NCBI RefSeq assembly: GCF_947494055.1
Contig: NZ_CANLTR010000006.1
Span: 1-64,000 of the forward strand
DNA: 64,000 nucleotides
Source: an uncultured Jannaschia sp.
GTDB taxonomy: Bacteria; Pseudomonadota; Alphaproteobacteria; Rhodobacterales; Rhodobacteraceae
Reading direction: 5' to 3'
The notes beneath the pieces were generated by a model. The model was not told the DNA's origin, did not search any database, and saw nothing but the letters and a program-made list of their open reading frames with translations. How positions within the stretch are numbered: position 1 is the first letter of the stretch; each line of letters begins with the position of its first letter. The position numbers were made by a program, and so were the translations under genes. Below, one piece after another: positions 33,838 through 45,540 of this stretch.

Positions 33838-35994
33838 ATGCCCGACCTCCTGATCGAACTCCTCTCCGAGGAAATCCCCGCCCGCATGCAGGCGCGCGCC
33901 GCCGACGACCTGAAGCGGCTGGTCACCAACGGGCTGGTGGAAGCCGGGCTCACCTATGCCGGCGCCGTCGCCCACGCCACGCCGCGCCGCCTCGTCCTCG
34001 CGCTCGAAGGCCTGACGGAGGCGAGCCCGACCACCACCGAAGAACGCCGCGGCCCCCGCACCGACGCGCCGGAGAAGGCCATCGAGGGCTTCCTGCGTTC
34101 CACCGGCCTTGCCCGCGACGACCTCGCCGTGAAGGACGACAGGAAGGGCCAGGTCTACGTCGCGAAGATCACCCGCCCCGGCCGGCCCGCCGCCGAGATC
34201 GTGGCCGAGGTGCTGGAGACGACGATCCGCGCCTTCCCCTGGCCCAAATCCATGCGCTGGGGCGACGGCACGCTCCGCTGGGTCCGCCCGCTGCGCCGCA
34301 TCCTCTGCTTGATGACGCGCGACGACGGGGCCGAGGTGGTGCCGCTGGAGATCGACGGCCTCGTGGCGGGCAACGTGACCGAAGGCCACCGCTTCATGTC
34401 ACCGGGCGAGATAAAGGTCGCATCCTTCGAGGATTACGCGGCGAAGTTGAAGCGCGCCCACGTGATCCTCTCCGCCGAGGAGCGGGCCGAGGCGATCTGG
34501 CACGACGCCACCAACCGCGCCTTCGCCGCCGGGCTGAAGGTCGTGGAGGACAAGGGCCTGCTGGCCGAGGTGGCCGGCCTCGTGGAATGGCCGGTCGTGC
34601 TGATGGGCCGGATCGCCGGGGACTATCTCGACCTGCCGCCCGAGGTGCTGCAGACCTCGATGAAGGAGCACCAGAAGTTCTTCTCCGTCCGCGACCGCGA
34701 CGGCCGCATCACGCGCTTCGTCACCGTCGCCAACCGCGAGACCGCCGATGACGGCGCGACCATCCTCGACGGCAACACCCGCGTCCTCTCGGCCCGGCTG
34801 GCCGACGCCAAGTTCTTCTGGGAGAACGACCTCCGCGTGGCCCGCGCGGGGATGAAGGATTGGCTCGAAGCCCTTGGAAACGTGACCTTCCACGCGAAGC
34901 TCGGCTCACAGCGCGATCGGATTGAGCGGATCGCCGCATTGGCCCGCGAGATCGCCCCCGCCGTGGGCGCAGACCCGGACCTCGCCAACGATGCCGCAAA
35001 GATTGCAAAGGCCGATCTCAGCTCCGAAATGGTCTACGAGTTCCCGGAATTGCAGGGGCTTATGGGCCGGTATTACGCCGAAGCCGCCGGCGAGCCCCCC
35101 GAGGTCGCCGCCGCCGCGGAGGAACACTACGCCCCCCTCGGCCCTTCCGACGACGTTCCGACCGCGCCGGTCAGCGTGGCGGTCGCGCTGGCCGACAAGC
35201 TCGACACGCTGGCGGGGTTCTGGGCGATCGACGAGAAACCGACGGGGTCGAAGGACCCCTACGCGCTGCGACGGGCGGCGCTTGGGGTCATTCAGCTAGT
35301 TGTCAGCAACAGCATTCGGCTACGTTTGAATGCAAAAGAAAAAGGGCCGATCGATGGCGCATTCTGGAATTTGGCGAATGCAGGATTTGGCCGTTGGTTC
35401 GAGCTCGAGCAGCAATTGACGGGTCTTGTGACTGCAGATGCTGACAGAGTTTGGATTGACCCTGACAAAACAAACCTCCTTGCCTTCCTCCACGACCGCC
35501 TCAAGGTCCACCTCCGCGACGAGGGCATCCGGCACGACGTCATCGACGCCTGCCTGACCGGGGACCGCACCGACGACCTCGCCGATCTCGTCGCCCGCGC
35601 CCGCGCCCTCAACGCCATGCTCGCGACCGAGGACGGCGCCGACCTGATCCAGCTCTACCGTCGCGCCGCCAACATCCTCGCGCAGGCCGAGGCGGCCGAT
35701 GGCGTGGAATACAGCTTCGGCGCCGACCGCAAGCTCGCCGAGACCGACGCGGAGCGCGCGCTCTTCGACGCCATCGCGGAGGCCCGCCCGCGCATCGACG
35801 CCGCGATGGCGGCCGAGGACTACCCCGCCGCGATGACCGCCCTCGCCGCCCTGCGCGGCCCCGTGGACGCGTTCTTCGAGGGGGTGCAGGTCAACGCCGA
35901 GAACGCGATCCTGCGGCGCAACCGGCTCAACCTGATCTCCGAGATCGTCCGCGCCGGCACCCGCATCGCCGATCTGACCCGGATCGCCGCCTGA
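33838..35994 (+). CDS. glyS: Glycyl-tRNA synthetase beta subunit
   Basis: This 718-residue partner of GlyQ binds tRNA and has an HD-like region. The start MPDLLIELLSEEIPARMQ is the family signature. Further hallmarks are GDGTLRWVRPLRRILCL, MKEHQKFFSVRDRDGRIT and FWENDLRVARAGMKDWL, and the C-terminal anticodon-binding part ends with NLISEIVRAGTRIADLTRIA. The length is slightly above the usual 690. The stretch coding for residues about 485-548 (35290-35480) is only about 50% GC, against about 70% around it, with A/T-ending codons. The protein sequence there still looks like GlyS. Confidence 0.97.
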   Translation: MPDLLIELLSEEIPARMQARAADDLKRLVTNGLVEAGLTYAGAVAHATPRRLVLALEGLTEASPTTTEERRGPRTDAPEKAIEGFLRSTGLARDDLAVKDDRKGQVYVAKITRPGRPAAEIVAEVLETTIRAFPWPKSMRWGDGTLRWVRPLRRILCLMTRDDGAEVVPLEIDGLVAGNVTEGHRFMSPGEIKVASFEDYAAKLKRAHVILSAEERAEAIWHDATNRAFAAGLKVVEDKGLLAEVAGLVEWPVVLMGRIAGDYLDLPPEVLQTSMKEHQKFFSVRDRDGRITRFVTVANRETADDGATILDGNTRVLSARLADAKFFWENDLRVARAGMKDWLEALGNVTFHAKLGSQRDRIERIAALAREIAPAVGADPDLANDAAKIAKADLSSEMVYEFPELQGLMGRYYAEAAGEPPEVAAAAEEHYAPLGPSDDVPTAPVSVAVALADKLDTLAGFWAIDEKPTGSKDPYALRRAALGVIQLVVSNSIRLRLNAKEKGPIDGAFWNLANAGFGRWFELEQQLTGLVTADADRVWIDPDKTNLLAFLHDRLKVHLRDEGIRHDVIDACLTGDRTDDLADLVARARALNAMLATEDGADLIQLYRRAANILAQAEAADGVEYSFGADRKLAETDAERALFDAIAEARPRIDAAMAAEDYPAAMTALAALRGPVDAFFEGVQVNAENAILRRNRLNLISEIVRAGTRIADLTRIAA

Positions 35995-36107
35995 CGCGTT
36001 TCGCGACCGCGAGACGCAGCGCCCGGAACCGCCGGCCCCGTCGATGCCTGTCCGCGTGACGGCGCTTGCCCGCTCCGGCCGCATGGCCCACGGATGTGGC
36101 ACGACCG

Positions 36108-36135
36108 TAACACAGGCATAACACAGCCGTAACAC
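36108..36135 (+). repeat. Three TAACAC repeats in 11-bp phase
   Basis: TAACAC occurs at 36108, 36119 and 36130, exactly 11 bp apart, each preceded by C/G-rich spacer bases (CCG, GCA, CCG). The array is 130-155 bp upstream of the PPDK gene start, in the 269-bp space after glyS. The spacing of one helical turn suggests a regulator binding one face of the DNA. Confidence 0.5.
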
Positions 36136-36263
36136 GGGCAACGCTTGCGCTCGGCGGGCGTTAACCATGCCGGGGCGAAACTCTGACAACATGGCGTCGG
36201 GTTGCATCTCCGTCCTTGCCGCAACGCGGCATGGCGCTATGCTGCAAGTGCGAGGACAAGATC

Positions 36264-38813
<2,550 letters not shown>

Positions 38814-38885
38814 CCGGTCCCGTTTCATGCTTTCCTAACCCCGTCGCGATAGCCCCGCCCGGTGTTTCGGACGGACGGAGTACGG

Positions 38886-39590
38886 ATGACCGGATTGCAG
38901 AACGTGATCCTCGCGAGCGTGCTGATCCTTTGCGCGCTGGTCCCCCCGGCGATGGCGCAGTCGCTTTTCGGTGGTGGCCGCGGCGGTGTGCAGCTCGCCG
39001 CGTTCCAGCCCTCCCGCGCGCTCGGCGACGATACGCAGGCTCCGCGCGGCCTCGTCGCGGGCACGGGGCGGAGCCTGATCCGCACCGCCCGCCCCCTCTC
39101 CGATCAGGGCCGCATCCGCGACACCGTCGCCGCCCTCGGCCCCATCGCGACGGACGAGTCGCAGCCGGGCGAGATGCCGCGGATCACGGGCGACGAGGCC
39201 TGGGGCTGCCTGGCCGAGGCGATCTACTTCGAGGCCCGGGGCGAGCCGCTGGACGGCCAGGTCGCGGTCGGCGAGGTCATCCTGAACCGCGTCGACGCGG
39301 AGAACTACCCCGACGACGTGTGCGGCGTGGTCAACCAGGGCACGGGGCGCAAGTTCGCGTGCCAGTTCACCTATACCTGCGACGGCATCGCCGACATCGT
39401 GCGCGACGGCGCCGCCTGGGCCACGGCCGGCCGCATCGCCCGGCGTCTGCTCGACGGCGCGCCGCGGGTGCTGACGAACCGGGCGACGCATTACCACGCC
39501 GATTACGTCGATCCCTACTGGGCCAAGGTCTATCCGCGCACCGCCGTTCTCGGGCGGCACATCTTCTACCGGCAGATTCCCGGCGCCTGA
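38886..39590 (+). CDS. SleB-type cell wall hydrolase
   Basis: This 234-residue exported protein has a signal peptide (MTGLQNVILASVLILCALVP then AMA|Q). The C-terminal hydrolase_2/SleB domain begins about residue 100: AEAIYFEARGEPLDGQVAVG contains the catalytic-type glutamate, followed by VILNRVDAENYPDDVCGVV and ATHYHADYVDPYWAK. SleB-type enzymes are lytic transglycosylases or amidases; in non-sporulating alphaproteobacteria they remodel peptidoglycan. The linker (30-95) is low complexity. The start at 38886 follows CGGAGTACGG; the frame open to 38862 would cut into the ribosome-binding site. Confidence 0.88.
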   Translation: MTGLQNVILASVLILCALVPPAMAQSLFGGGRGGVQLAAFQPSRALGDDTQAPRGLVAGTGRSLIRTARPLSDQGRIRDTVAALGPIATDESQPGEMPRITGDEAWGCLAEAIYFEARGEPLDGQVAVGEVILNRVDAENYPDDVCGVVNQGTGRKFACQFTYTCDGIADIVRDGAAWATAGRIARRLLDGAPRVLTNRATHYHADYVDPYWAKVYPRTAVLGRHIFYRQIPGA

Positions 39591-39660
39591 GCCGCGCCGA
39601 AGGCTTCCGCTCCGGCGGGCGACGTGGTCTGAGAGGGCGAACCCGCCTTCCGGAGACCCG

Positions 39661-40539
39661 ATGCCCCCGCCCGACCCCGACGCGCCGCCCCACGCCTTCG
39701 CCACGCCGCTCGAACGCGCGCAGGCATCCGGCGGACCGCGCGACCGCATCTCGCTCACCGAGGATATCCGGGAGGTCGAGATCGGCGCGTTCCAGGGCGA
39801 GCGCGGCGTGACGCAGCGCATCCGCTTCGACATCGTGGCGGAGGTGATGCCGGCGCCCGAGGCGGTGGCCGGCGACGACGTCGACGGCATCCTGAGCTAC
39901 GACACGCTGATCGAGGCGGTGGATGGCGCGCTCGCGGCGGAGCGGGTGAACCTGCTCGAGACGCTGGCCGAGCGGATCGCGGCGCGAGTTCTCGGCCATG
40001 CAAGCGCGGCCCGCGTCTTCGTCCGGATCGGGAAGCTCGACCGGGGGCCCTACGTGCTCGGCGTCGAGATCGTCCGGACGCGCGCGGATTTGCCGGAGGC
40101 GACGCGGATGCCCGAGGCCCCGCGCCCACGGGTCCTGTGCCTGCCCGCCGGCGCGCATGCCGCCGGGGGATTGCCGCGACTTCTCGACAGGCTGGCCGCC
40201 GAGGCGCCCGCGCTCCTCCTCGCCACGCCCGACGCCCCGGCTCCGCAGGCCGCGACGGCGACCGCGCAGCGACGGATCGACCTCCTCGCCATCGAGCAGG
40301 CGGCCTGGCAGGTCGCGGCGCGCGACGACCGGCTGAGCGTGGTCGCCACGCGCACGGAACTCGACTGGTCTCTCCGGCAACGCCGTCTCGCTCTCTGGGC
40401 GCCCGGGCGAATCGTCGGCGACGCGACCGACGCGCCGTCCGACCTCGGGCCCGAGGCGCTGGCCGCCTGGATCGCAGCGCGCCTCGATGCGCGCGACGTG
40501 ACCCCGGCGGCGGCGGTTGCCGAGGCGCTGTCGTCGTGA
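39661..40539 (+). CDS. folB: Dihydroneopterin aldolase with C-terminal extension
   Basis: This 292-residue protein has a FolB domain at about 28-145: ISLTEDIREVEIGAFQGERG, ISYDTLIEAVDGALAAE-like text and NLLETLAERIAARVL, with the active-site lysine region VFVRIGKLDRGPYVLGVEI. The remaining 150 residues form an extension that I do not recognise as a catalytic domain, although rhodobacterial FolB proteins commonly have it. It converts dihydroneopterin to hydroxymethyl-dihydropterin in folate synthesis. The stop overlaps the folP GTG start (GTGA). Confidence 0.85.
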   Translation: MPPPDPDAPPHAFATPLERAQASGGPRDRISLTEDIREVEIGAFQGERGVTQRIRFDIVAEVMPAPEAVAGDDVDGILSYDTLIEAVDGALAAERVNLLETLAERIAARVLGHASAARVFVRIGKLDRGPYVLGVEIVRTRADLPEATRMPEAPRPRVLCLPAGAHAAGGLPRLLDRLAAEAPALLLATPDAPAPQAATATAQRRIDLLAIEQAAWQVAARDDRLSVVATRTELDWSLRQRRLALWAPGRIVGDATDAPSDLGPEALAAWIAARLDARDVTPAAAVAEALSS

Positions 40540-41528
40540 GCTACATCTGCCCCCTTCCCGCCCCGCACGCGACCGGTCCGCGCCTGGCCGGAGGCTGGTA
40601 CCGCTTCGATCACGCGGCGATCCTGGAACGCGGCCGCGCGCCGGACGTCGTGCCCGTCGCGGACATCCCCGATGCGGCGCTCGCTCCCCTCGTCGCACCG
40701 CGCCCCGCCATCGCGGACGTGGCGTTCGACCGCCCCTCCATCATGGGCATCCTCAACGTCACGCCCGACAGCTTCTCGGACGGTGGCCGGTTCCTCGCCC
40801 CCGATGCCGCGTTGGCCCAGGCGAAGGCGATGGCGGCTGCCGACATCCTCGACATCGGCGGCGAGAGCACGCGGCCCGGCGCGCGAGAGGTGCCCGCCGG
40901 GGAGGAGGTGGACCGCGTCCTGCCGGTGATCCGCGCGCTGGCCGGGCGGACGATCTCGGTCGATACGCGGAAGGCCGACGTGGCGCGTGCGGCGCTCGAG
41001 GCGGGCGCGGCGCTCGTCAACGACGTCTCGGGGCTGGCCTACGACCCGCGCATGGCCGAAACGGTGGCGGCGAGCGGAGCCCCGCTCTGCCTGATGCACA
41101 GCGCCGGCACGCCCGAGACGATGCAGGACGACCCGCGTTACGCCGATGTCGTGCTCGACGTCTACGACGCGCTGGCGGAACGGATCGACACCGCCCTGGC
41201 CGCCGGCATCCCGCGCGACCGGATCGTCGTCGATCCCGGCATCGGCTTCGGAAAGACGGCCGCGCACAACCTCGCGCTCCTGCGCCGGATCGCGGTCTTC
41301 CACGGCCTCGGCGTGGCGATCCTGGTAGGCGTCTCGCGCAAGCGCTTCGTCGGCACGATCGGCGGCGCGCCGGAGGCGGCGGCGCGGATGCCCGGCACGC
41401 TGGCGGTCACCCTCGCGGCCGTGGCACAAGGGGTGCAGATGCACCGGGTTCACGACGTGGCCGAGGTGGCGCAGGGTCTGGCACTCTGGCGCGAGACAGG
41501 AGGGATGGATGGGCCTCTTTGGCACTGA
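40536..41528 (+). CDS. folP: Dihydropteroate synthase
   Basis: This 330-residue enzyme joins para-aminobenzoate with hydroxymethyl-dihydropterin diphosphate; it is the target of sulfonamides. The core begins at residue 70 with [15 protein letters not shown] and [11 protein letters not shown] (pterin site). [34 protein letters not shown] and GVSRKRFVG are all present. About 65 residues precede the core, as in relatives. The start is the GTG at 40536 overlapping the folB stop; the open frame further upstream lies inside folB. It overlaps glmM by 20 bp. Confidence 0.95.
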   Translation: MSYICPLPAPHATGPRLAGGWYRFDHAAILERGRAPDVVPVADIPDAALAPLVAPRPAIADVAFDRPSIMGILNVTPDSFSDGGRFLAPDAALAQAKAMAAADILDIGGESTRPGAREVPAGEEVDRVLPVIRALAGRTISVDTRKADVARAALEAGAALVNDVSGLAYDPRMAETVAASGAPLCLMHSAGTPETMQDDPRYADVVLDVYDALAERIDTALAAGIPRDRIVVDPGIGFGKTAAHNLALLRRIAVFHGLGVAILVGVSRKRFVGTIGGAPEAAARMPGTLAVTLAAVAQGVQMHRVHDVAEVAQGLALWRETGGMDGPLWH

Positions 41529-42852
41529 CGGCGTCCGCGGGCGGGCGAACGAGGGCGACATGACCGCCGAGATGGCGCTGCGCCTCGGCGCGGCGGCGGG
41601 ACGCTACTTCCGGCGCGAAGGGACGGGTCTCGCCGCGCACCGGGTGGTGATCGGCAAGGACACGCGGCAATCGGGCTACATGCTGGAGAACGCGTTGACG
41701 GCGGGGCTGACCTCGACGGGCATGAACGTCCTCCTCCTCGGTCCCGTGCCGACGCCGGCCGTCGGGCTGCTCGCGCGCTCGATGCGCGCCGATCTGGGCG
41801 TGATGATCTCGGCCAGCCACAACCCGGCCGACGACAACGGCATCAAGTTCTTCGGGCCCGACGGCTTCAAGCTCTCCGACGAGGCGGAGGAGGAAATCGA
41901 GCGGATGGTGGCGGACGGCGTCGCCCCCGCGGACGCGCCGAATATCGGCCGCGCGAAGCGGATCGACGACGGGCTCGGGCGCTACATCGAATACGCCAAG
42001 ACGACGGTTCCGCCGGGCATGACGCTGGAAGGGTTGAAGGTCGTCATCGACTGCGCCAACGGGGCCGCCTACCGCGCCGCGCCGGACGTGCTCTCGGAGC
42101 TCGGCGCGGACGTGGTGACGGTGGGCGTCAATCCCAATGGCCGCAACATCAACCTCGATTGCGGCTCGACCGCGACCGGCACCTGCGCCGAGGCGGTGGT
42201 GAGCCACGGGGCGGATGTGGGGATCTCGCTCGACGGCGACGCGGACCGGGTGATGATCCTCGACGCCGACGGCAACGTCGCGGACGGCGATCAGCTGATG
42301 GCGCTCTTCGCGGCGCGATGGGCGTCGGAGGGCCGGCTGCGGGGCGACACGCTCGTCGCCACCGTGATGTCCAATCTCGGGCTCGAGCGGTTCCTCGGCG
42401 CGCGCGGCCTGCACCTGCATCGCACGCGCGTGGGCGACCGCTACGTGGTCGAGGCGATGCGCGCGCACGGGTTCAATCTGGGCGGCGAGCAATCGGGTCA
42501 CATCGTGATGACCGATCACGCGACGACGGGCGACGGGCTGATCGCGGGGCTGCAGTTCCTTGCGGAGATGGTGCGGACGGGCAAGCCCGCCGCCGACCTC
42601 ATGCACAGCTTCGCGCGCGTGCCGCAGCGGCTCGAGAACGTGCGCTACGAACGCGGCGCGGCCCCGCTCGACCGGATCGAGGTGAAGAGCGCCATCGCGG
42701 ATGCCGAGGGGCGGCTCGACGGCAACGGGCGGCTCCTGATCCGCGCCTCGGGGACGGAGCCGCTGATCCGGGTCATGGCGGAAAGCGAGGATCCAGCGCT
42801 CCTGAACGACGTGGTGGAGACGGTCGCCGGCGCCGTGCGCGCCGCCGTTTAG
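41509..42852 (+). CDS. glmM: Phosphoglucosamine mutase
   Basis: This 447-residue alpha-phosphohexomutase converts glucosamine 6-phosphate to the 1-phosphate for peptidoglycan and LPS precursors. The N-terminus is [11 protein letters not shown], and the phosphoserine loop is [14 protein letters not shown] (Ser103). The metal loop is SLDGDADRV, the sugar loop is GGEQSGH, and the phosphate-binding loop is [13 protein letters not shown]. The start (ATG 41509) lies inside folP with AGGAGG 5 bp upstream. folB-folP-glmM is a regular order in this group. Confidence 0.97.
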   Translation: MGLFGTDGVRGRANEGDMTAEMALRLGAAAGRYFRREGTGLAAHRVVIGKDTRQSGYMLENALTAGLTSTGMNVLLLGPVPTPAVGLLARSMRADLGVMISASHNPADDNGIKFFGPDGFKLSDEAEEEIERMVADGVAPADAPNIGRAKRIDDGLGRYIEYAKTTVPPGMTLEGLKVVIDCANGAAYRAAPDVLSELGADVVTVGVNPNGRNINLDCGSTATGTCAEAVVSHGADVGISLDGDADRVMILDADGNVADGDQLMALFAARWASEGRLRGDTLVATVMSNLGLERFLGARGLHLHRTRVGDRYVVEAMRAHGFNLGGEQSGHIVMTDHATTGDGLIAGLQFLAEMVRTGKPAADLMHSFARVPQRLENVRYERGAAPLDRIEVKSAIADAEGRLDGNGRLLIRASGTEPLIRVMAESEDPALLNDVVETVAGAVRAAV

Positions 42853-42904
42853 CGCCAAGCGTCGAGAGATGGCGGGCGTGCTTTCGGGACCGTCCGAAGT
42901 CACT

Positions 42905-42945
42905 CCGGGCAGCCCTCGACCGCCTGCCAGGGCGGGGGCGCTGCC
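42905..42945 (-). repeat. Dispersed palindromic repeat, copy C
   Basis: On the minus strand 42924-42905 reads GGCGGTCGAGGGCTGCCCGG, identical to copy A at 24506. The plus strand continues with a partner arm, GGGCGGGGGCGCTGCCC (42930-42946), so the copy can fold on itself through GGGCAGC/GCTGCCC. It lies in the 226-bp space between converging glmM and chrA. I see nothing else there. Confidence 0.6.
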
Positions 42946-43078
42946 CGTTCGGCATCATGACGGGCGATGCCGCCGAACCGTCTGTATTTGGGACAGACGC
43001 CCCGCGTAGCTTGCTCGAACTGACGGGCGGCACTCCAGATCGGGCCGAGCAGGTCCGAACGTGCTTGCGTCAGGTAAC

Positions 43079-44314
43079 CTAAAGGAGATGCAGGCCGAGT
43101 CCGGCCAGCGCCGCGAGCGCGAGCGTTTCCATGAGCGGGCGCTTCAGCATCAGCAGCCAGACGGACGCGAACGCCGCCAGCGCGAGCGCGGCGGGGTCGA
43201 GCGACGCCGCGTTCGGGACCGGCGGCGTCGTGTCCGCGACCCGACGGAACAGGACGTGGATCGCGAACCAGACCGAGAGGTTGGCGATCACCCCGGCCAC
43301 CGCCGCCGAAACCATGTCGAGCGCGCCCCGCAGGCGGGGATTGGCGCTCAGACGTTCCAGATGCGGCGCGCCGGCGAAGATCCACAGAAAGCACGGCACG
43401 AAGGTCGCCCAGAGCGTCACGCCCGCCGTGGCGAGCGCCATGAGCCAGCCGAACTGCGCCCCCGCGAGCCAGCCGGTGAAGACGGTGACGAGGATGAGCG
43501 GGCCCGGCGTCGTCTCCGCGAGACCCAGCCCGTCGACCATCTGCTCCGGCGTGAGCCAGCCCCGCGTCTCGACCGCGACCTGCGCCAGCGCGGCCAGCAC
43601 CGCGTAGGCGCCGCCGAAGCTGACCGTCGCGAGCCAGCTGAAGAACAGACCGGCCTCCGCCGGGATCGAGCCGGGCGCGAGGACGACGAGCGCCAGAAGC
43701 GGCGTCCACCAGATCGCGAGCCAGACCGCGACCGTCCGGAACGTCCGCGGGACCGGGCCGGCGGCGGGAACAGCCGAGGCGTCCCCGCCGCGCAGGGCCC
43801 CGATGACGAGCGCGGTGCCGAGCACGGCCCAGAACGGCACACCCAAGACGAAAAGGGCGAGAAAGGCCAGCCCGGCGACGATCGGGGCGAGCCGACCGCG
43901 AAGCGCCTTCGCCCTGAGCTTCCACAGCGCGCCCGCGACGATCGCAAGCGCCGCGGCCTTGATGCCGAGGAACGCGGCCTCGACCGGCGGCAGGCGCCCG
44001 TAGGCGAGATAGAGCGCCGCCAGCGCCACCATCACCACGGCTCCCGGCACAACGAAGAGGAGCCCGGCCAGAAGCCCCCCGCCCGTTCCGCGCAGGCGCC
44101 AGCCGGTGAAGGTGGCGAGCTGCATCGCCTCCGGGCCCGGCAGGAGCGTGCAGAAGCCCAGGCCCCGCAGGAACGTCTCCTCCGCCAGCCAGTCCCGCCG
44201 CTCGACCAGTTCGCGATGCATCAGCGCGATCTGCGCCGCCGGTCCGCCGAAGGACAGCAGGCCGATCCGGCCGAAGACACGGGCCATGTCCCACCAGGAC
44301 GGCCCGGCGGTCAC
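43079..44314 (-). CDS. chrA: Chromate transporter (ChrA family)
   Basis: This 411-residue membrane protein has the long, two-domain CHR form. The first domain has RIGLLSFGGPAAQIALMHRE and LLPGPEAMQLATFTGWRL. The second has SFGGAYAVLAALAQ and TTPGPLILVTVFTGWLAGAQ. About ten helices are visible. ChrA proteins export chromate, and many members in bacteria without chromate exposure may move other anions. The start appears to be a GTG at 44314, one base after the folE2 stop; an ATG at 44287 is a possible alternative. Confidence 0.9.
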   Translation of the reverse strand: MTAGPSWWDMARVFGRIGLLSFGGPAAQIALMHRELVERRDWLAEETFLRGLGFCTLLPGPEAMQLATFTGWRLRGTGGGLLAGLLFVVPGAVVMVALAALYLAYGRLPPVEAAFLGIKAAALAIVAGALWKLRAKALRGRLAPIVAGLAFLALFVLGVPFWAVLGTALVIGALRGGDASAVPAAGPVPRTFRTVAVWLAIWWTPLLALVVLAPGSIPAEAGLFFSWLATVSFGGAYAVLAALAQVAVETRGWLTPEQMVDGLGLAETTPGPLILVTVFTGWLAGAQFGWLMALATAGVTLWATFVPCFLWIFAGAPHLERLSANPRLRGALDMVSAAVAGVIANLSVWFAIHVLFRRVADTTPPVPNAASLDPAALALAAFASVWLLMLKRPLMETLALAALAGLGLHLL

Positions 44315-44315
44315 G

Positions 44316-45347
44316 TCAGGCGGTGAGCGACGGGAAGAGGTGCAGGTCGGGCACCGCCGCGGCGAAGAGCGCGCCGTGGGTCAGGACGGAGACAGCGTCG
44401 TGGTTGTGCAGGCTTTCCTGATGGCTGGCGGCGACCCGGAAGTCGGCCGTCCCCGGCAGCGCCGCGAGACCCTCGGCCAGCAGGCGCACCGCGTCCTCCA
44501 CGAAGACCGGGTTCGCGGCATTGAGCTCGGCGAAGGCCTGCTCGTCCTCGCGCTTGACCATGACCTGCGTCTCGGTCGGGATCCGGGCGCGGGCCATGTC
44601 GATCAGATCCTCGAGCGTCACGTCGTCCGTCACCTCGACCGAGATCCGTGCGAGCGAGCGTTGCGAATGAGGGGTGGCGAGCTGCCCCCGCACACGCCGG
44701 GCATGCTCCGACAGTTCCAGCGAGCACGGACAGGTGGAGGAGTAGACGTAGTCGAGATGCAGGATGCGGCGCGGGCCGGCCTCGCTGTGCACGACCTCCA
44801 TCGCGACGTCGTAATATTGCCAGCCGGTCAGACGGGAGCGCAGGCTCTCGACCCGGAGCGGCAGGGAGAACCGCAGGAGAAGCCGCGCGTCGGCACTCTC
44901 GATCTCCTGCCGGTAGGCGTCGAGCGCGGCCTCGACGCTGGTGAAGTCGAGGCGTTCCGCCTGGTCGTAGAAGGACCGCAGGAGGCGGCTCATGTTGATG
45001 CCCTTGCGGCCGGCGGCGAGGCTGACGGTACCGGTGACGTCGACATCCACCTCGCGGGGGCCCGCGCGCGTCGCGACTTGCATCGGCACGCGGAAGCCCG
45101 AAACGCCGACATGCTGGATCATCCGGTCCGCGCCGCGGATCGTGCTGGCGGGGCCGTTCTGCATGTCGGGCAGCGTGGCGCGGTAGGCCTCGTCCACCGG
45201 ATGGTCGGGATAGCTCGCTGCGAAGACGGGGTAGTAGCCGCCGATCGCCGGCTGCCCACTCAGGCTGTAGCGTTCCAGAACGTCGAGCGCGGCGCGCGCC
45301 TCCGATTCGGTCGGCTCGCGGTCAATATCTGGTTTCAGGACGTTCAT
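44316..45347 (-). CDS. folE2: GTP cyclohydrolase I type IB
   Basis: This 343-residue FolE2-type enzyme makes dihydroneopterin triphosphate, the first step of folate (and queuosine) synthesis. Diagnostic parts are VGVSGFRVPMQVATRAGP, GINMSRLLRSFYDQAER and STCPCSLELSEHARR, whose Cys is a metal ligand. The C-terminal FRVAASHQESLHNHDAV carries substrate-contact residues. FolE2 is the version that works with metals other than zinc. The start at 45347 follows GGGAGGGACGAG. It lies between metZ and chrA on the same strand. Confidence 0.95.
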   Translation of the reverse strand: MNVLKPDIDREPTESEARAALDVLERYSLSGQPAIGGYYPVFAASYPDHPVDEAYRATLPDMQNGPASTIRGADRMIQHVGVSGFRVPMQVATRAGPREVDVDVTGTVSLAAGRKGINMSRLLRSFYDQAERLDFTSVEAALDAYRQEIESADARLLLRFSLPLRVESLRSRLTGWQYYDVAMEVVHSEAGPRRILHLDYVYSSTCPCSLELSEHARRVRGQLATPHSQRSLARISVEVTDDVTLEDLIDMARARIPTETQVMVKREDEQAFAELNAANPVFVEDAVRLLAEGLAALPGTADFRVAASHQESLHNHDAVSVLTHGALFAAAVPDLHLFPSLTA

Positions 45348-45500
45348 CTCGTCCCTCCCTTCGGTTCGCGCTTGCACGGTCACTAGGTGGCCGCTCGCGC
45401 CCCCTATGTCCAGCCCCGACGCCGGTGCAAGATCGATCGCGGACGGGCCCGGCGGCCCTCGTCACGGTGACGCTGCACGGCGCGGATGGCGGGGCGTCAT

Positions 45501-45531
45501 GAGTATTTGGGCCAAGAAGAAGTCCTGGCCC
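45501..45531. other. Short hairpin with the GAGTATTTGGGCCAAGAAG motif downstream of metZ
   Basis: GGGCCA (45509-45514) pairs with TGGCCC (45526-45531). On the minus strand it lies 10-33 bp after the metZ stop and is followed by AAATACTC, so it could weakly terminate metZ transcription. I recall near-identical GAGTATTT...AAGAAG strings between genes in many Rhodobacterales, but this needs counting. Confidence 0.35.
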
Positions 45532-45540
45532 GATGGATCC

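Noticed and set aside
35290-35480. Interpreting the low-GC patch in glyS as a separate inserted gene
   Set aside because: The GlyS reading frame runs through it without interruption and the peptide remains GlyS-like, so it is listed only as a compositional anomaly.
36216-36263. TTG or ATG starts upstream for the PPDK-like gene
   Set aside because: No ribosome-binding site, and the added residues are unlike the family. The ATG at 36264 has GAGGA at good distance.
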